A stretch of 64,000 bases of DNA from Caenorhabditis remanei (taxonomy: Eukaryota > Nematoda > Chromadorea > Rhabditida > Rhabditidae), in assembly GCF_010183535.1 (NCBI RefSeq), contig NC_071328.1, forward strand, positions 12,524,001 through 12,588,000, given 5' to 3'. Below the pieces are notes generated by a model. The model worked only from the letters and a program-made list of their open reading frames with translations, was not told the origin of the DNA and ran no database searches. How positions within the stretch are numbered: position 1 is the stretch's first letter; each line of letters starts with the position of its first letter. The translations under genes and the position numbers were made by a program. Positions 1-10,094 of this stretch are shown here, one piece after another.

Positions 1-243
1 AAATCGAGAATTTCCCAGAGTTACACGACTCCGGACGCAGAAAAAGTAAGCTCTCAATGAAAATTGATGCAAATTCAGACATGAAATGGCACCAAATTTC
101 CAGGAAAACTATTTTTCCGTTATCAAGTCTATTTGTTGTTATAATCCAAGAAAATCAAGTAAAACTACCAAAAATTCTTGTTTTTCCAGACTTTCTCTAA
201 TATTATTCCATTCCGGTGCCTTGTCTCTCCAATCCCTTTTTAA
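1..243 (+). CDS. possible 3' end of an unidentified gene (partial)
   Basis: Bases 1-45 are open in frame 1 and end at a GTAAGC donor at 46. An acceptor (TTTTTCCAG) ends at 189, and joining the pieces in phase 0 gives a further 17 residues and a TAA at 241-243. An ATTAAA-like signal lies near 255. Only about 32 residues are visible and none is diagnostic, so no family is assigned. It could instead be chance splicing signals in non-coding DNA; the sequence left of the window would settle it. Confidence 0.3.
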
Positions 244-2044
244 ATCTTTTCTATAATTAAATCCTCATTAATCCTGGCTCTAAGGCCACTTTATATGGAA
301 CACTGCTCGAAGAAAAATTCAAATAGAGAAAAAGAGAGAAAACGATTAACGGTAATGCTTGCGCGAGCGACACAAATCACATCGATCAGCTGTCCTCTCG
401 TTAATTCTCGAAAAAGGTGAACAGCAGCTGGGCGGGTTGCTTCCTCTCTTTCATGCGAATACACAAAGAGACCATTATAATTGTTATTCAAAAGAAGGAT
501 GAAAACGGGAAAAGGTAAGTGAAGGAGAAGATTATTGATTGAAAATGTCCTAAAGTACTGTTTGAAATGTAGAAAAAAGGAGATGAAGTACATAAGTAAA
601 CTGCGTCAACGTGTTATCTCAAAGAGTGTTAGCAGCAAAAAAAGAGAGAATTGGCAGGGGGTGTTGCTGATAAGAAAACGGACGATGTGTTCTGGAGATT
701 GAAGGGTATTACTAATTTAATATGAAACGGAATACGAGTTTCGCAACTATTTTTTCTATTTTTAGGCTAGTTTGAATTGAATTTTTCGTTTTTGGGGATT
801 GAAGAAAATTGTTGAAATTTTAGTTTATATATTTTGACTCTGAAAGTTGTATTTTTGAAAATAAAAATAGCTCAATGGTAGCAGGGAGTGATTTATGACA
901 CCTAGACACTAGAAGTTTCCACTGACTTGAAAAGTGCATATTTCAGAGTCATAACCAAAAAAAACTGAAATTGAGTAGAAATCTAGAATCAAAGCTTTAG
1001 ACAGAGAATATCAGATTGCAGATGGATCAAGCCCTTAACTGGATATTTGAAGCAAAAACTCAGATTTTTTTGCACATACCATATAAACTTGCAGGAAAGC
1101 TGTTTCTGGAAATAACACGGATTTCTCACAAAAATCCTAAAAATCGGAAAATCTAACTTCAAAATCATTCGTTTCAAGATCCACAGATCAGTTTTGAGAG
1201 AAATAAAAAGCAGTTTTTAAAGATCAACATGAACAGCTATATTCCTTAGAAAATTTCTTTCCGGTAGGAGTCATTAAGAACAAGGAAAATAGACAATGAC
1301 TCATTAATTCCAAATGAAAAATTAGCAATCCTTGCTAGTTCTGCATTCAAAAAATACCCAAAAACGACGACTTCTGTCATCGCTATTCTTCTCTCCAAAA
1401 AAGACAAAGCTGTTGACATGGTCAGTCAGTGGTGAATGAAATAGGGGAGGGTGGAATTTTTTTTGAAAGGCCGTTGTCTCGTCTCGGGGACCCCAGAAGA
1501 CCCCGAAAATAGACGTTTAATTTGATGAGATAGATAGAGAGAGAAAAAGGACTTCTCTAACTGAAAGAGAGACGACAGAGATCGAGAGAGAGGGCGCCCC
1601 GGCGTATGTTGAATGGAGGGAAGGGATCGATGGCGAGACAACGAGGAAGATGGATGGAGACGCAGGGAATTTGTACTGACGAGTTGTTGGGTTGAGAAGA
1701 GGGGAGAAGAAGAAGGAAACAGAAAATGGGACGACGACGACGACGAAGAGGACGAAGAAGAAAAAAGGGGAAGCTCGGGGAGAGCAGCTTTTCGGACGAT
1801 GAAACCAAAGGGCAACGCGTGTTGACAGCTCTTTTGTTGGATCATGTGGGGCTCTTCAAGTTTCCGGTGGAGACTGACGGGATTTAAAAAAAGTGCAAAA
1901 AACCGAGTTATGAAACGGAAAGAGAAACTTTGGTGAATTTCTACTTGAATTTTTATAAGAAAGGGTGCATCGGCACTAGGAAAAACGGTGAGAATGATTG
2001 ATCGGTTTACCGGAGTATCAGCGTGGGATCTTGAGCTTACAGAG
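244..2044. other. intergenic, purine-rich, no gene seen
   Basis: No open frame here has a convincing codon pattern or splice structure. From about 1520 to 1790 the plus strand is rich in GA dinucleotides and GAC/GAA triplets, which makes a false poly-serine frame on the minus strand. Such purine tracts are common near Caenorhabditis promoters. I see no RNA gene. Confidence 0.6.
1731..1765. repeat. GAC/GAA trinucleotide tract
   Basis: Five successive GAC triplets run into GAA/GAG triplets. It explains the poly-Ser and poly-Asp runs seen in opposite frames and argues against a gene here. Confidence 0.7.
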
Positions 2045-3846
2045 CACTAAAACTGTCGTTTTCCATTTAATGTAAGCTCAAAATAGATGAAAAACTCAGC
2101 TTACTGTTAGACGTGTTACAACCAAATGTTGAGTTTGTGAGCTCACAACATGGCTGATTTTGATATTTGGTCAGTTTTGAGCAATGGAATAGTTTTAAGA
2201 CCGTTAGAAATGTAAATATATATATATATATAACTTTTGATGATTCTGATGCGGAATACGTAACTGAACATGCTGGAATTTAGAAATGAAGTTCAGGAGA
2301 TTGTAAGCACTGAAGCTAGTTGACGCTTTCATCCAATTTCTCATCAAGCTCAACCAAAGAGTTTACTTTTCTAGAAAATGTGTAAAATACCACTATAATT
2401 TTCAAACTCGTCGAGCAGGAGTGCACCTATATTCAATTCTATAGAATCTTCCAGACGTCTATCAGCTGTAAAACGACGACACGTGGCGAATTTCACAATA
2501 ATATTGACCTAGAACTTGGGAACTTATGAAATCGGAAAGTTAGGTACAATTTCAACGTCTCAATGATTAAGAAACACAACAGTATCTCAATAACCAAAAA
2601 AGTGAAATTTCTCGACCACACCAATCTCTCTGAAGACCAAAATGTCTTCAATAAAAATCGATGAAAACTTGAAATTCTGCACTTAAGATTGCGGGGAATG
2701 AAAGTGAGAAAATATGGGAAAGAATGTTTGTTCACTGACTAGGAGAGAGGAAAAGAGGGATTGCGAAATCGACCACTTTGGAACGAAAAGTAGGAAAAGG
2801 GGGAGGAGGAGAGAATTGTGAATGACTAATGTTTTGGAAGAAAGCGGGGGAAGATTATTGTTGGAATGTAAGAAAATATGAAGGAAGAACGGGGATGGCG
2901 GATTGATTAAAAATTACAAATTTCGTACTGGAAGGGAGGGGGAAATGCGAGAAATGTTTTGGATATGGAGGTTTTTGATTATAAATTGGAAATGCGTGCA
3001 GTTTCTTTCTTAAGAACTAAAAACTATCTTGAAAACTGCAACTAGAAAATGCTACGGGGACATTTTTGAAAAATTTTGATGATTTTTTGGAAATTTTTCG
3101 AAATTGTTTTGAAAAAGTAAAGTTATAAAAAAATAAAAAGTTCCAATTCCATAAAAAGGTAAATATGTATGATAATTTAGGCATTTTTACTCTAAATTTT
3201 CGAAAAATTTCAGAAAATGTTTTTGAAAAATGAGTACATTTTTAATTGAATCCATTATTGAATCCGGGACGGCCGATTTTTTGACAAGCCTGATAATTTG
3301 TAAGATTTTTAAATGATTATTTAGTTTCCGGGCTCAGAAAAACTGCAAAATATTCAGAAACATTCGAATATCAATATGTTTTTATCAAAAAATTACAAAA
3401 TTCCATCGAAAACTATTTAAATTTACATTTTCGATGCTTCAAGACTTTGAAATAGCTCAGAATTTATCGAATTCGTGTGAAAAATCGAAAACAATCACGT
3501 TTCATTCATTTAAAATTTAAATAAGCTTGCTTAAGCATCAAATAATGTAAAAACTTGATTTTCTGCAAGTTTATATAATTTCTGAGCCACAAAAAAGATG
3601 ACCCTACCTTTACTACACATCAATAAATGATTTATTTAACTAGAAAACCAAACAAACTTCCCTCAAAAACACTCAAAATACAGCAAAAAATCGACACGAA
3701 TCAAAAAGAAGCAAGCGCGCTCCACCGCACACGATTGATTTTGCCGCCAATTCTTCGAATTCAAATCGAAAGAAACATTGTTTTCGCAGTCGGATTTCAC
3801 GCCTATTTCTCTTTTCTGAAAATCTGCAAAATTATTGTCGAGTGTC
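2045..3846. repeat. 5' flank of knl-2 copy A, left member of the tandem duplication
   Basis: Segments here recur upstream of the second knl-2. About 2045-2490 matches about 8887-9335, sharing for example GATGAAAAACTCAGCTTA and TTTTGAGCAATGGAATAG. About 2665-2755 matches about 9553-9645, sharing GGGAAAGAATGTTTGTTCAC. The copies differ by indels and many substitutions. From 2940 to 3600 the sequence is AT-rich with no gene visible. The last 200 bases should hold the knl-2 promoter. A short TA run lies at 2216-2234. Confidence 0.7.
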
Positions 3847-6800
3847 ATGGGGGACACCAACATCGTGCCGGTTCGAGTACAAAATGTACTCGATATGGAG
3901 ATTGTTCGACTCAAACTCTGGTCAATTCAGGTAAAATTGAATTTTTTCGGAAAAACTTACTATAAGTGATGTTTTCAGTTTGATGGGAGTATCCGACTCG
4001 AAGGATTTGTGAGGAATGAAGATGGCACAATGATGCAAAAAGTTTGTTCCGAACCCATTTGTGTAAGTTACAAAAAATTGAATTTCTTAATAAAAAAATT
4101 ATTTTTAGAAACGAATGACCGCTACGATGCTTTTCGATATATCCGGTCGATTTTTTGAGTTAGCTGGACAAATCGATAGAGAATATCAGCAAAAGAAGGG
4201 AATGCCCAGTCGAGTTATCGATGAATTCACAAATGGTTTCCCTGAAAACTGGGGATTTCTCATCAAATCATGTCTCGGAAATGAGTCAAGAAGTGTCATG
4301 AGACCAATACAGGCGGCACCGAGAGAACCATTGAGACAGAGAAATGAGCCTATAGTGACTCTCGCCGATGAGACTGAGCTGAATCTTCGAAAGAATTCTG
4401 ATGATTTGGAAGCTGAAAATAATAGAAAACGGAGGGAAAGAGAGGAACAAGCGGAGAGAGAACGACAGGAAAGATATCGAGCTGATGAGATGGAGAGAGA
4501 ACGAATTGCTGCGGAGAAAAAACGACAGGAGGAAGAGGATGCTGATTATACTTTCCGTGCTCCACAATCTCAGAATGGAGAACCGATCACTCCGATACGA
4601 TTCAAACGAGGAAATGGGCAGAGACAAGGGGTTACGAGATCGGTTTTCGAGAAAACTCCGCAGGTTTGTTGGGAAAATTTGTCAAATTTGATTCGAAATT
4701 GCTGTAAAATATTATTCTCCGAGTTTCCTGCCGAAACTTTCCGGCGCGTAACTTGCTAAAAACGCAGTATTATGAGCTGAAAAGTATACCAAAATGTAGA
4801 TCTCGGCGAGTTCTATGTCCATCACCTACAACGGGCCGGATGTCGGTTCGCTATTGAGCCGCGGGCCGGACTAGAATGGCTTTTTCGATCATTTTCGTGT
4901 TTTATGACACCTTTGTCCCGTTCCGTTGTAGGTCACGGACATAGAACTCGCCGAGATCTACATTTTGGTATACTTTTCAGCGCATAATACTGCGTTTTAA
5001 GCAAGTTACGCGCCGGCCCGGTTTGCAAGTATATTTTTTCCCTTTATTCAAAATAAAAACAGCTTGAAAAACTTGAAATTTTTAAATTCCATAAATCTTA
5101 ATTTTTCAGAGAGGGCAGTCATCTTCTGGTCCACTTGCTGCATCAACTCCTCAAGCTCCACCCCCTCAGCCGACTCGACAATGCCAATCTAACATCGAAA
5201 ATCGAGAACCACCACCACGAGTCGCAGCTCCACCATCCCCAATACGTCAACCACCAGCTCCTCAACCACCGATTCGTGAGCCTCAATTCGCCAACGATGA
5301 CGATTTATTCGCTGTTCCGAAAATACCGCCACCAAAGATTTCTCGTGGATCCGCTGGAAATAGCGGAGGAAATATAGATTTCCTTGATGAAATGGATGCT
5401 CTATTCGATACGGTTTACATAGATAAAACTCCGAAGAGAGATGTCAAACCGAAGCGACCAGCGTCTCCATCTCCGGAACGTCGTCGTTATTCTCCTATGC
5501 CAAGAGATCGGGAAATGGGATATAATGATGAGTTCGAATCGTCACGTCGTGGTGGAAGATATCCGAGTGAATCGAGTAATATGAGTCGGATGAGCAGACG
5601 GGATGAGACGTACAGAAGAAATGATGGAGGAATGGGAAGGGATGAGTCGAGAATGAGTAGAAAGAGGGGATATGTAAGTTGACGGGTTGGGAACCGAATC
5701 TGTCAAGGTTTTGGTGAAATTTTCCATCAGAAAACTGGTTTTACAAGGGAAGTCTTTTGAGACGCGGCTTTCAAATGATCTCTAAATTTGGTTATAGGTA
5801 CTTTCGACTGCGGAGATTCTATTTTTGCAGTCAAAACCGGATGTCTTTGCGAGCAGAGTTGTGAGCTAGGAAACTTTTCAGACGGTTAATTTTTTTCACA
5901 TGGAATTCCACATCGACCGCATATACGACACCGCGTGGTTCCATTTGTGTTCCCCAGTGGTTTAACTGTGCTCGGTTGAAAGCAGAACATCTTGTGTATA
6001 CTATTTGCTGTCTTGGAATTCCATGAACAAAGCTTAACCATATGAAAAGTTTGAGAGCTCATAACTCGGTTCGCAGAGACATTTAGCAGGTTTTGACTGC
6101 AAAAATGGATTTCCCGTAGTCGAAAGTACCTACTACCAAATTTATATATATTTCGGAAGCCACCTCTCCAAAGACTTCCCGTGTAAGAAATGTCTGGGAT
6201 ATAAAATTCAATTCAAAATCATTGTCTTCCTCCTCATTTTCCTACTTATTTCTTTTTAGGACCAATCCCCTGACGATATGGAATACCAACGTCGACGTGA
6301 AGACCATTACCGCCGTCCTGACTACTATCCTCCTCGTGATTCACGACAAGATTCTAAGCGATACCGCCCACGAGAGAATTCCTCGTCTTCTGGAAGATCC
6401 GCATCCGTTCGATTTGCAGATGACTATCAGAGAAATCGTGGAAATCCAAAAAACTTCCGAGATTCTGAAGACTCTTTTTCACGAGACCCACGATTCTATT
6501 ACGAGAACAACCGAAGAGGAGAACCGCCTGAATACCGTGAGGATACCCGCAAGCTTAACGATATTTTGAGAAAAGAGAGGGAATTGGTGGCACGTCTTCA
6601 GAATATTAAGAGCAATACGACGACAAACACCAATACTACACGTCGAGTAACGTATTCATCTGAAGAGGATGAAATGGCTGATGAATGGGAACGAGAGAAT
6701 CAAGAGATTATGGATAACTCGATGATGTTCGGAGATGGAATTTCCAAAAAGGGGAGGAGAAGTGGACCAGGGCGTCCTCCGCAGAGAAAGGTTTGTTTCG

Positions 6801-8678
6801 TTTCACAGGATGATCAGTTTCTGCCAAAACTGATAGTTTTTGTACTTTCTTTTTTTTTAAATCCACTCTTTTAGGGTTATTCTGGTCATGTAAAAATGTA
6901 TTTTAATACATATTTTACCTTATTCACGAACCTTGAAAAATGTTTTTAAAACATGTTTTCTCCCATTTTTTCCCTTTTCCTACACTTTTTGCCCCGCTTT
7001 TCTACAGTTTTCCGTCATAATTTCGGCAGTGAACACCAAAAAGCTTAAAGGCGCATTGAATTAATGAATTTGGATATCTCAACGCGCGCGCAGCATCCTT
7101 TTTGATGTCCACTGCTGAATTGATGACGGAAAACTAGAAAAATGGTACAAAAAGTAGAAAAACGGAAAAAAATCATAGATAAATGGGAGAAAACTTGTTT
7201 AAAAAATGCATTTTTCACCGGTCGTAAGGTAAAATATGTATTAAAATACGTTTTTACGTGACCTGAATAACCCCATTTGAAATTTTCAACCGAAAAAACT
7301 CAAATTCTTTAGTTTTAGCACTTTCCGGATAAAATTTGACCGAAAAGTTAAATTTTCTGATGAAATCTATCAATTTTCGAAAAAAAATCAATTGAATTAG
7401 TTAAAGTTTCACAGAATGCTTGCTCAAAAATGTATAACAAGATAAATTGTGATATTTTCAGTCGAAAATCTCAATTTTCATGTTTTCTTTTCATAAAACA
7501 TCATTTTCCACGCTTTTATTGAAAAAACTCCAAAAATTTATCATTTCTAACAATTCCAATGGCCCCTCGACTACGTCCTCGTCTCACCAAAATAAATTAT
7601 TTTAAGCCGAAAGAACAACCGAAACCAAAATCCCAATCCCAGCCAAAACGCCGAAACCAAAATCAATCGAAACCGAGACGTTATGATCCAGTGGAAACCG
7701 ACGATCTGAATGATAGTATCGCCTCGAATCGTCCTCGCCGTGCGTGTGTAACCCCGTCGCCAGTGGTTCCGAAGAAAATCATTTGGCCAAAGAAAGATTT
7801 GGATCGATTGAAACGAACGATTGAGGTAAAGAAACCGACTGGATCAGAGGCTGATTGGATTGAAATTGCGAGACTTTTGGCGAAAAATGGCGTTGATGGA
7901 GAAGCAGTGAAACAGGCGGCGATTACAAAACTGAAATGGAAGGAGCCGAGAGATCAGGAGACGATTCAACGAGAAGAAGAAGAAGAGACGAAGAGAAGAC
8001 GTGGAGTGAATGCGAGAGTGAAGGAAGGAGTGAAGTTGCAGGAGGAATTGAGAAGAGGAGCGACTCATCAGAAGAGAGCTGAAGACGTGAGAGTTGAGAC
8101 AACGGCAGAAGACATCCAACCAGATGATTTGGCTGCTGATCAGTCGTTGTTGGCTATGGCGACACCGGTGGCTACGAAGAAGAGAGGAGGAACTAGAGCA
8201 TCGATTATGCCGATGCCTGTGGAGGATTCACCGATTGTGAGGGGGTAAGTAGGGAGGGAATTACGATTTTTCGTCATATAGACGAAGTGTGAAAATCAAC
8301 ACCAATTATTCCAGATCCAGAAACAACTCCACATTCAACTCTCCAACTCTCAACCAGACGAAAGCCAAAGAAGTCGAGACGACACTCCGATACGTCCATC
8401 AGTTGTCAATGGTTCAGGCTCGACCGGCTTCTCGAAACAATACTTCTTATATGAATAAGTCTTCGGTAATTCTGAAATTCTAGTTTTTCCTTATATCAAA
8501 GCAAACGTTACAGACTCGCGGTGGTGGCAGCAAGAACACAAGTATGTCACTGGAACAAGGAGTCAAAAAAGCGATGAAAATAATCAATCGTGGAACTACA
8601 ATACATGAGGATGATGAAGAAGAGGAGGAGTCGGAGACGGAAGATGAAGATAACTCCGAAGATTTGGAAGAGTATTAA
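3847..8678 (+). CDS. knl-2: KNL-2 / M18BP1 centromere licensing factor, copy A
   Basis: KNL-2 (M18BP1) is needed to load the centromeric histone CENP-A; in nematodes it acts on holocentric chromosomes. Exons: 3847-3930, 3979-4062, 4109-4663, 5110-5673, 6260-6790, 7607-8244, 8315-8465, 8514-8678, about 923 residues against 877 as I recall for C. elegans. Residues about 22-112 form a SANTA domain (VRLKLWSIQFDGSIRLEG, then a FTNGFPENW signature). About 150-205 is an Arg/Glu-rich helix. The next exon is Pro-rich (FAVPKIPPPKI), followed by an Arg/Ser/Tyr-rich part. About 663-720 is a Myb/SANT-like domain with tryptophans at IIW, ADW and LKW. The tail is acidic. Exon 6 is taken from 7607 because the frame before the in-frame ATG at 7559 has a stop at 7520 and no usable acceptor; its acceptor TTTTAAG is weak. 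AATAAA lies at 8768. Confidence 0.87.
4740..5036. repeat. palindromic element, family C, in knl-2 copy A intron 3
   Basis: Two inverted arms of roughly 100-150 bases surround a short centre. The left arm has CTCGGCGAGTTCTATGTCC and the right arm its reverse complement GGACATAGAACTCGCCGAG. The outer end reads GCCCGGTTTGCAAGTAT. Related copies lie at 22378-22722, 10905-11555 and in part at 16478-16545. No transposase is encoded, so this is a non-autonomous element. The same site in copy B holds a related element, so the insertion predates the duplication. Confidence 0.8.
5741..6186. repeat. palindromic element, family B, in knl-2 copy A intron 4
   Basis: Inverted arms: ACAAGGGAAGTCTTTTGAG on the left pairs imperfectly with CTCCAAAGACTTCCCGTGT on the right. 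Inside, GGTACTTTCGACTGCGG pairs with the complement of AGTCGAAAGTACCTACTACC. A sister copy lies at 15655-16020 in acdh-3 intron 1. No coding capacity. Confidence 0.8.
6873..7275. repeat. palindromic element in knl-2 copy A intron 5
   Basis: Ends TAGGGTTATTCTGGTCATG and CACGTGACC-like CGTGACCTGAATAACCCC are inverted. A second inner pair is GTTTTCCGTCATAATTTC with TTGATGACGGAAAAC. It has no coding capacity and is missing from the same intron of copy B, so it either entered copy A after the duplication or was deleted from copy B. Confidence 0.75.
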
Positions 8679-8886
8679 AGATTATCACTACTAGTTTATT
8701 AATTTCTCAGTTTGCTCACATTTTTTATACAATTACGATTTCAATCTGTGAATAAGGGTTCCGCCTGAATAAACGAAATAATCGAAAAGAGAAATTTTCC
8801 AATTTATTGCCCAAGAACTTTTGAATTGAATGAGAAAAATAAATAAATGATTCTGTATGATCTCGACCTCTTATTCTACAAAAAAC

Positions 8887-10049
8887 AGTCGTTTTTCATA
8901 TAGTATATGCTCAAAATTGATGAAAAACTCAGCTTATGGGGCTATACACGTCCGAAAAACAACAGTTTTTTTTTCGTTTTTCGCCGTTTTCTCAGGAATC
9001 GAGGGAAAAAAACGTTTTTTCTTGACGTTAATAGCACCATTAGACGTGCTACAACCCAAAATTTGAGGTTTTGAGCTCACTGCCAAGCCTAATATGTCGA
9101 TATTTGGTTAGTTTTGAGCAATGGAATAGATTTAAGACCAATAGAAATGTATATATTCAACATTTTTGATTCAGACTTAATATAGAGGAGTTTGTAAGCA
9201 TTGAAACGAGTAAACTTTGTGTACAATACCTAACACGGTCGACCCAAAGAGCTCACTTTTCCAGAAAATGTGCAGGATACCACTCTAATTTTCAAAGCCA
9301 GTGAGAATCCTATAGAAAACGACACGTGGCGAAAAAAAAGTGGATATACGTTCATTTTTATCCCACGTGGTCCACGTGTTTTTTTCGTACACCGCGTGGC
9401 CCACGTGTTTGTAGTAGCAGTTCGTTTTTATTAGGATTTCGTATTTATTTCGATATATGGAAGACTCCAGGATGGATCACGAGGCAAGTAGGGGTCATTG
9501 GGGCATGTGCGAACTCTATCGAGGGTGATTATGGATACATAGACTAGTTGCTAAATTCTGCACTTAAGATTGCGGAGAATGAAAGTGAGGAAATATGGGA
9601 AAGAATGTTTGTTCACTGACTAGGAAAGAGGAAAAGAGGGATTGCGAAGAAAATATGCAAAAATAGATCGAAAATGGTTGAAAATCTGTTTCGCGCCAGA
9701 AAAAAACTCTGCGTCTCTCGCCGATACTCTCTCGTTTGCGGTGGGGCGCAGTTGTAAGAGGGGGTGGGCCGCTAATAGCTGACTGAAACTGGTTGATTTC
9801 ATGAAATGCGAATAATTTTTATAATTTTGCCGGTATCTTAGAGGGTGCCGCTACTTTTTTGTGAAAAAATTATAGCGAAATTCCTTCGTCTGAAAAAAAA
9901 ATAATTCGGGAAAAAACCGCGCGGCTACGTTGCGAAACAGACTCCGCCCATTTTCCACGGAAAATTTCTTCCACGGAATTTGCAGGGCCTCGCTGCTAAT
10001 ATTTCTTTATTAACTCATCTGAACATCTGCAAAATTATAGTCGAGCTTC
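8887..10049. repeat. 5' flank of knl-2 copy B, right member of the tandem duplication
   Basis: The junction lies near 8886: sequence matching the 3' flank of both copies (ending TTATTCTACAAAAAAC) switches to sequence matching the upstream block at 2045. Parts at 8887-9335 and 9553-9645 align with copy A's flank. About 9675-9790 holds half of a palindromic element with CTCTCGTTTGCGGTGGGGCG, also found at 17331-17572. The promoter-proximal 200 bases differ strongly from copy A, so the two copies may be expressed differently. Confidence 0.7.
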
Positions 10050-10094
10050 ACGGTGAACAGCAATGTGCCGGTTCAAGTACGAAATGTACTCGAT

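Noticed and set aside
1426..1845. Minus-strand frame of 139 residues with a poly-serine run
   Set aside because: It is made by GAC/GAA triplets and GA repeats on the other strand; no splice structure, domain or start context.
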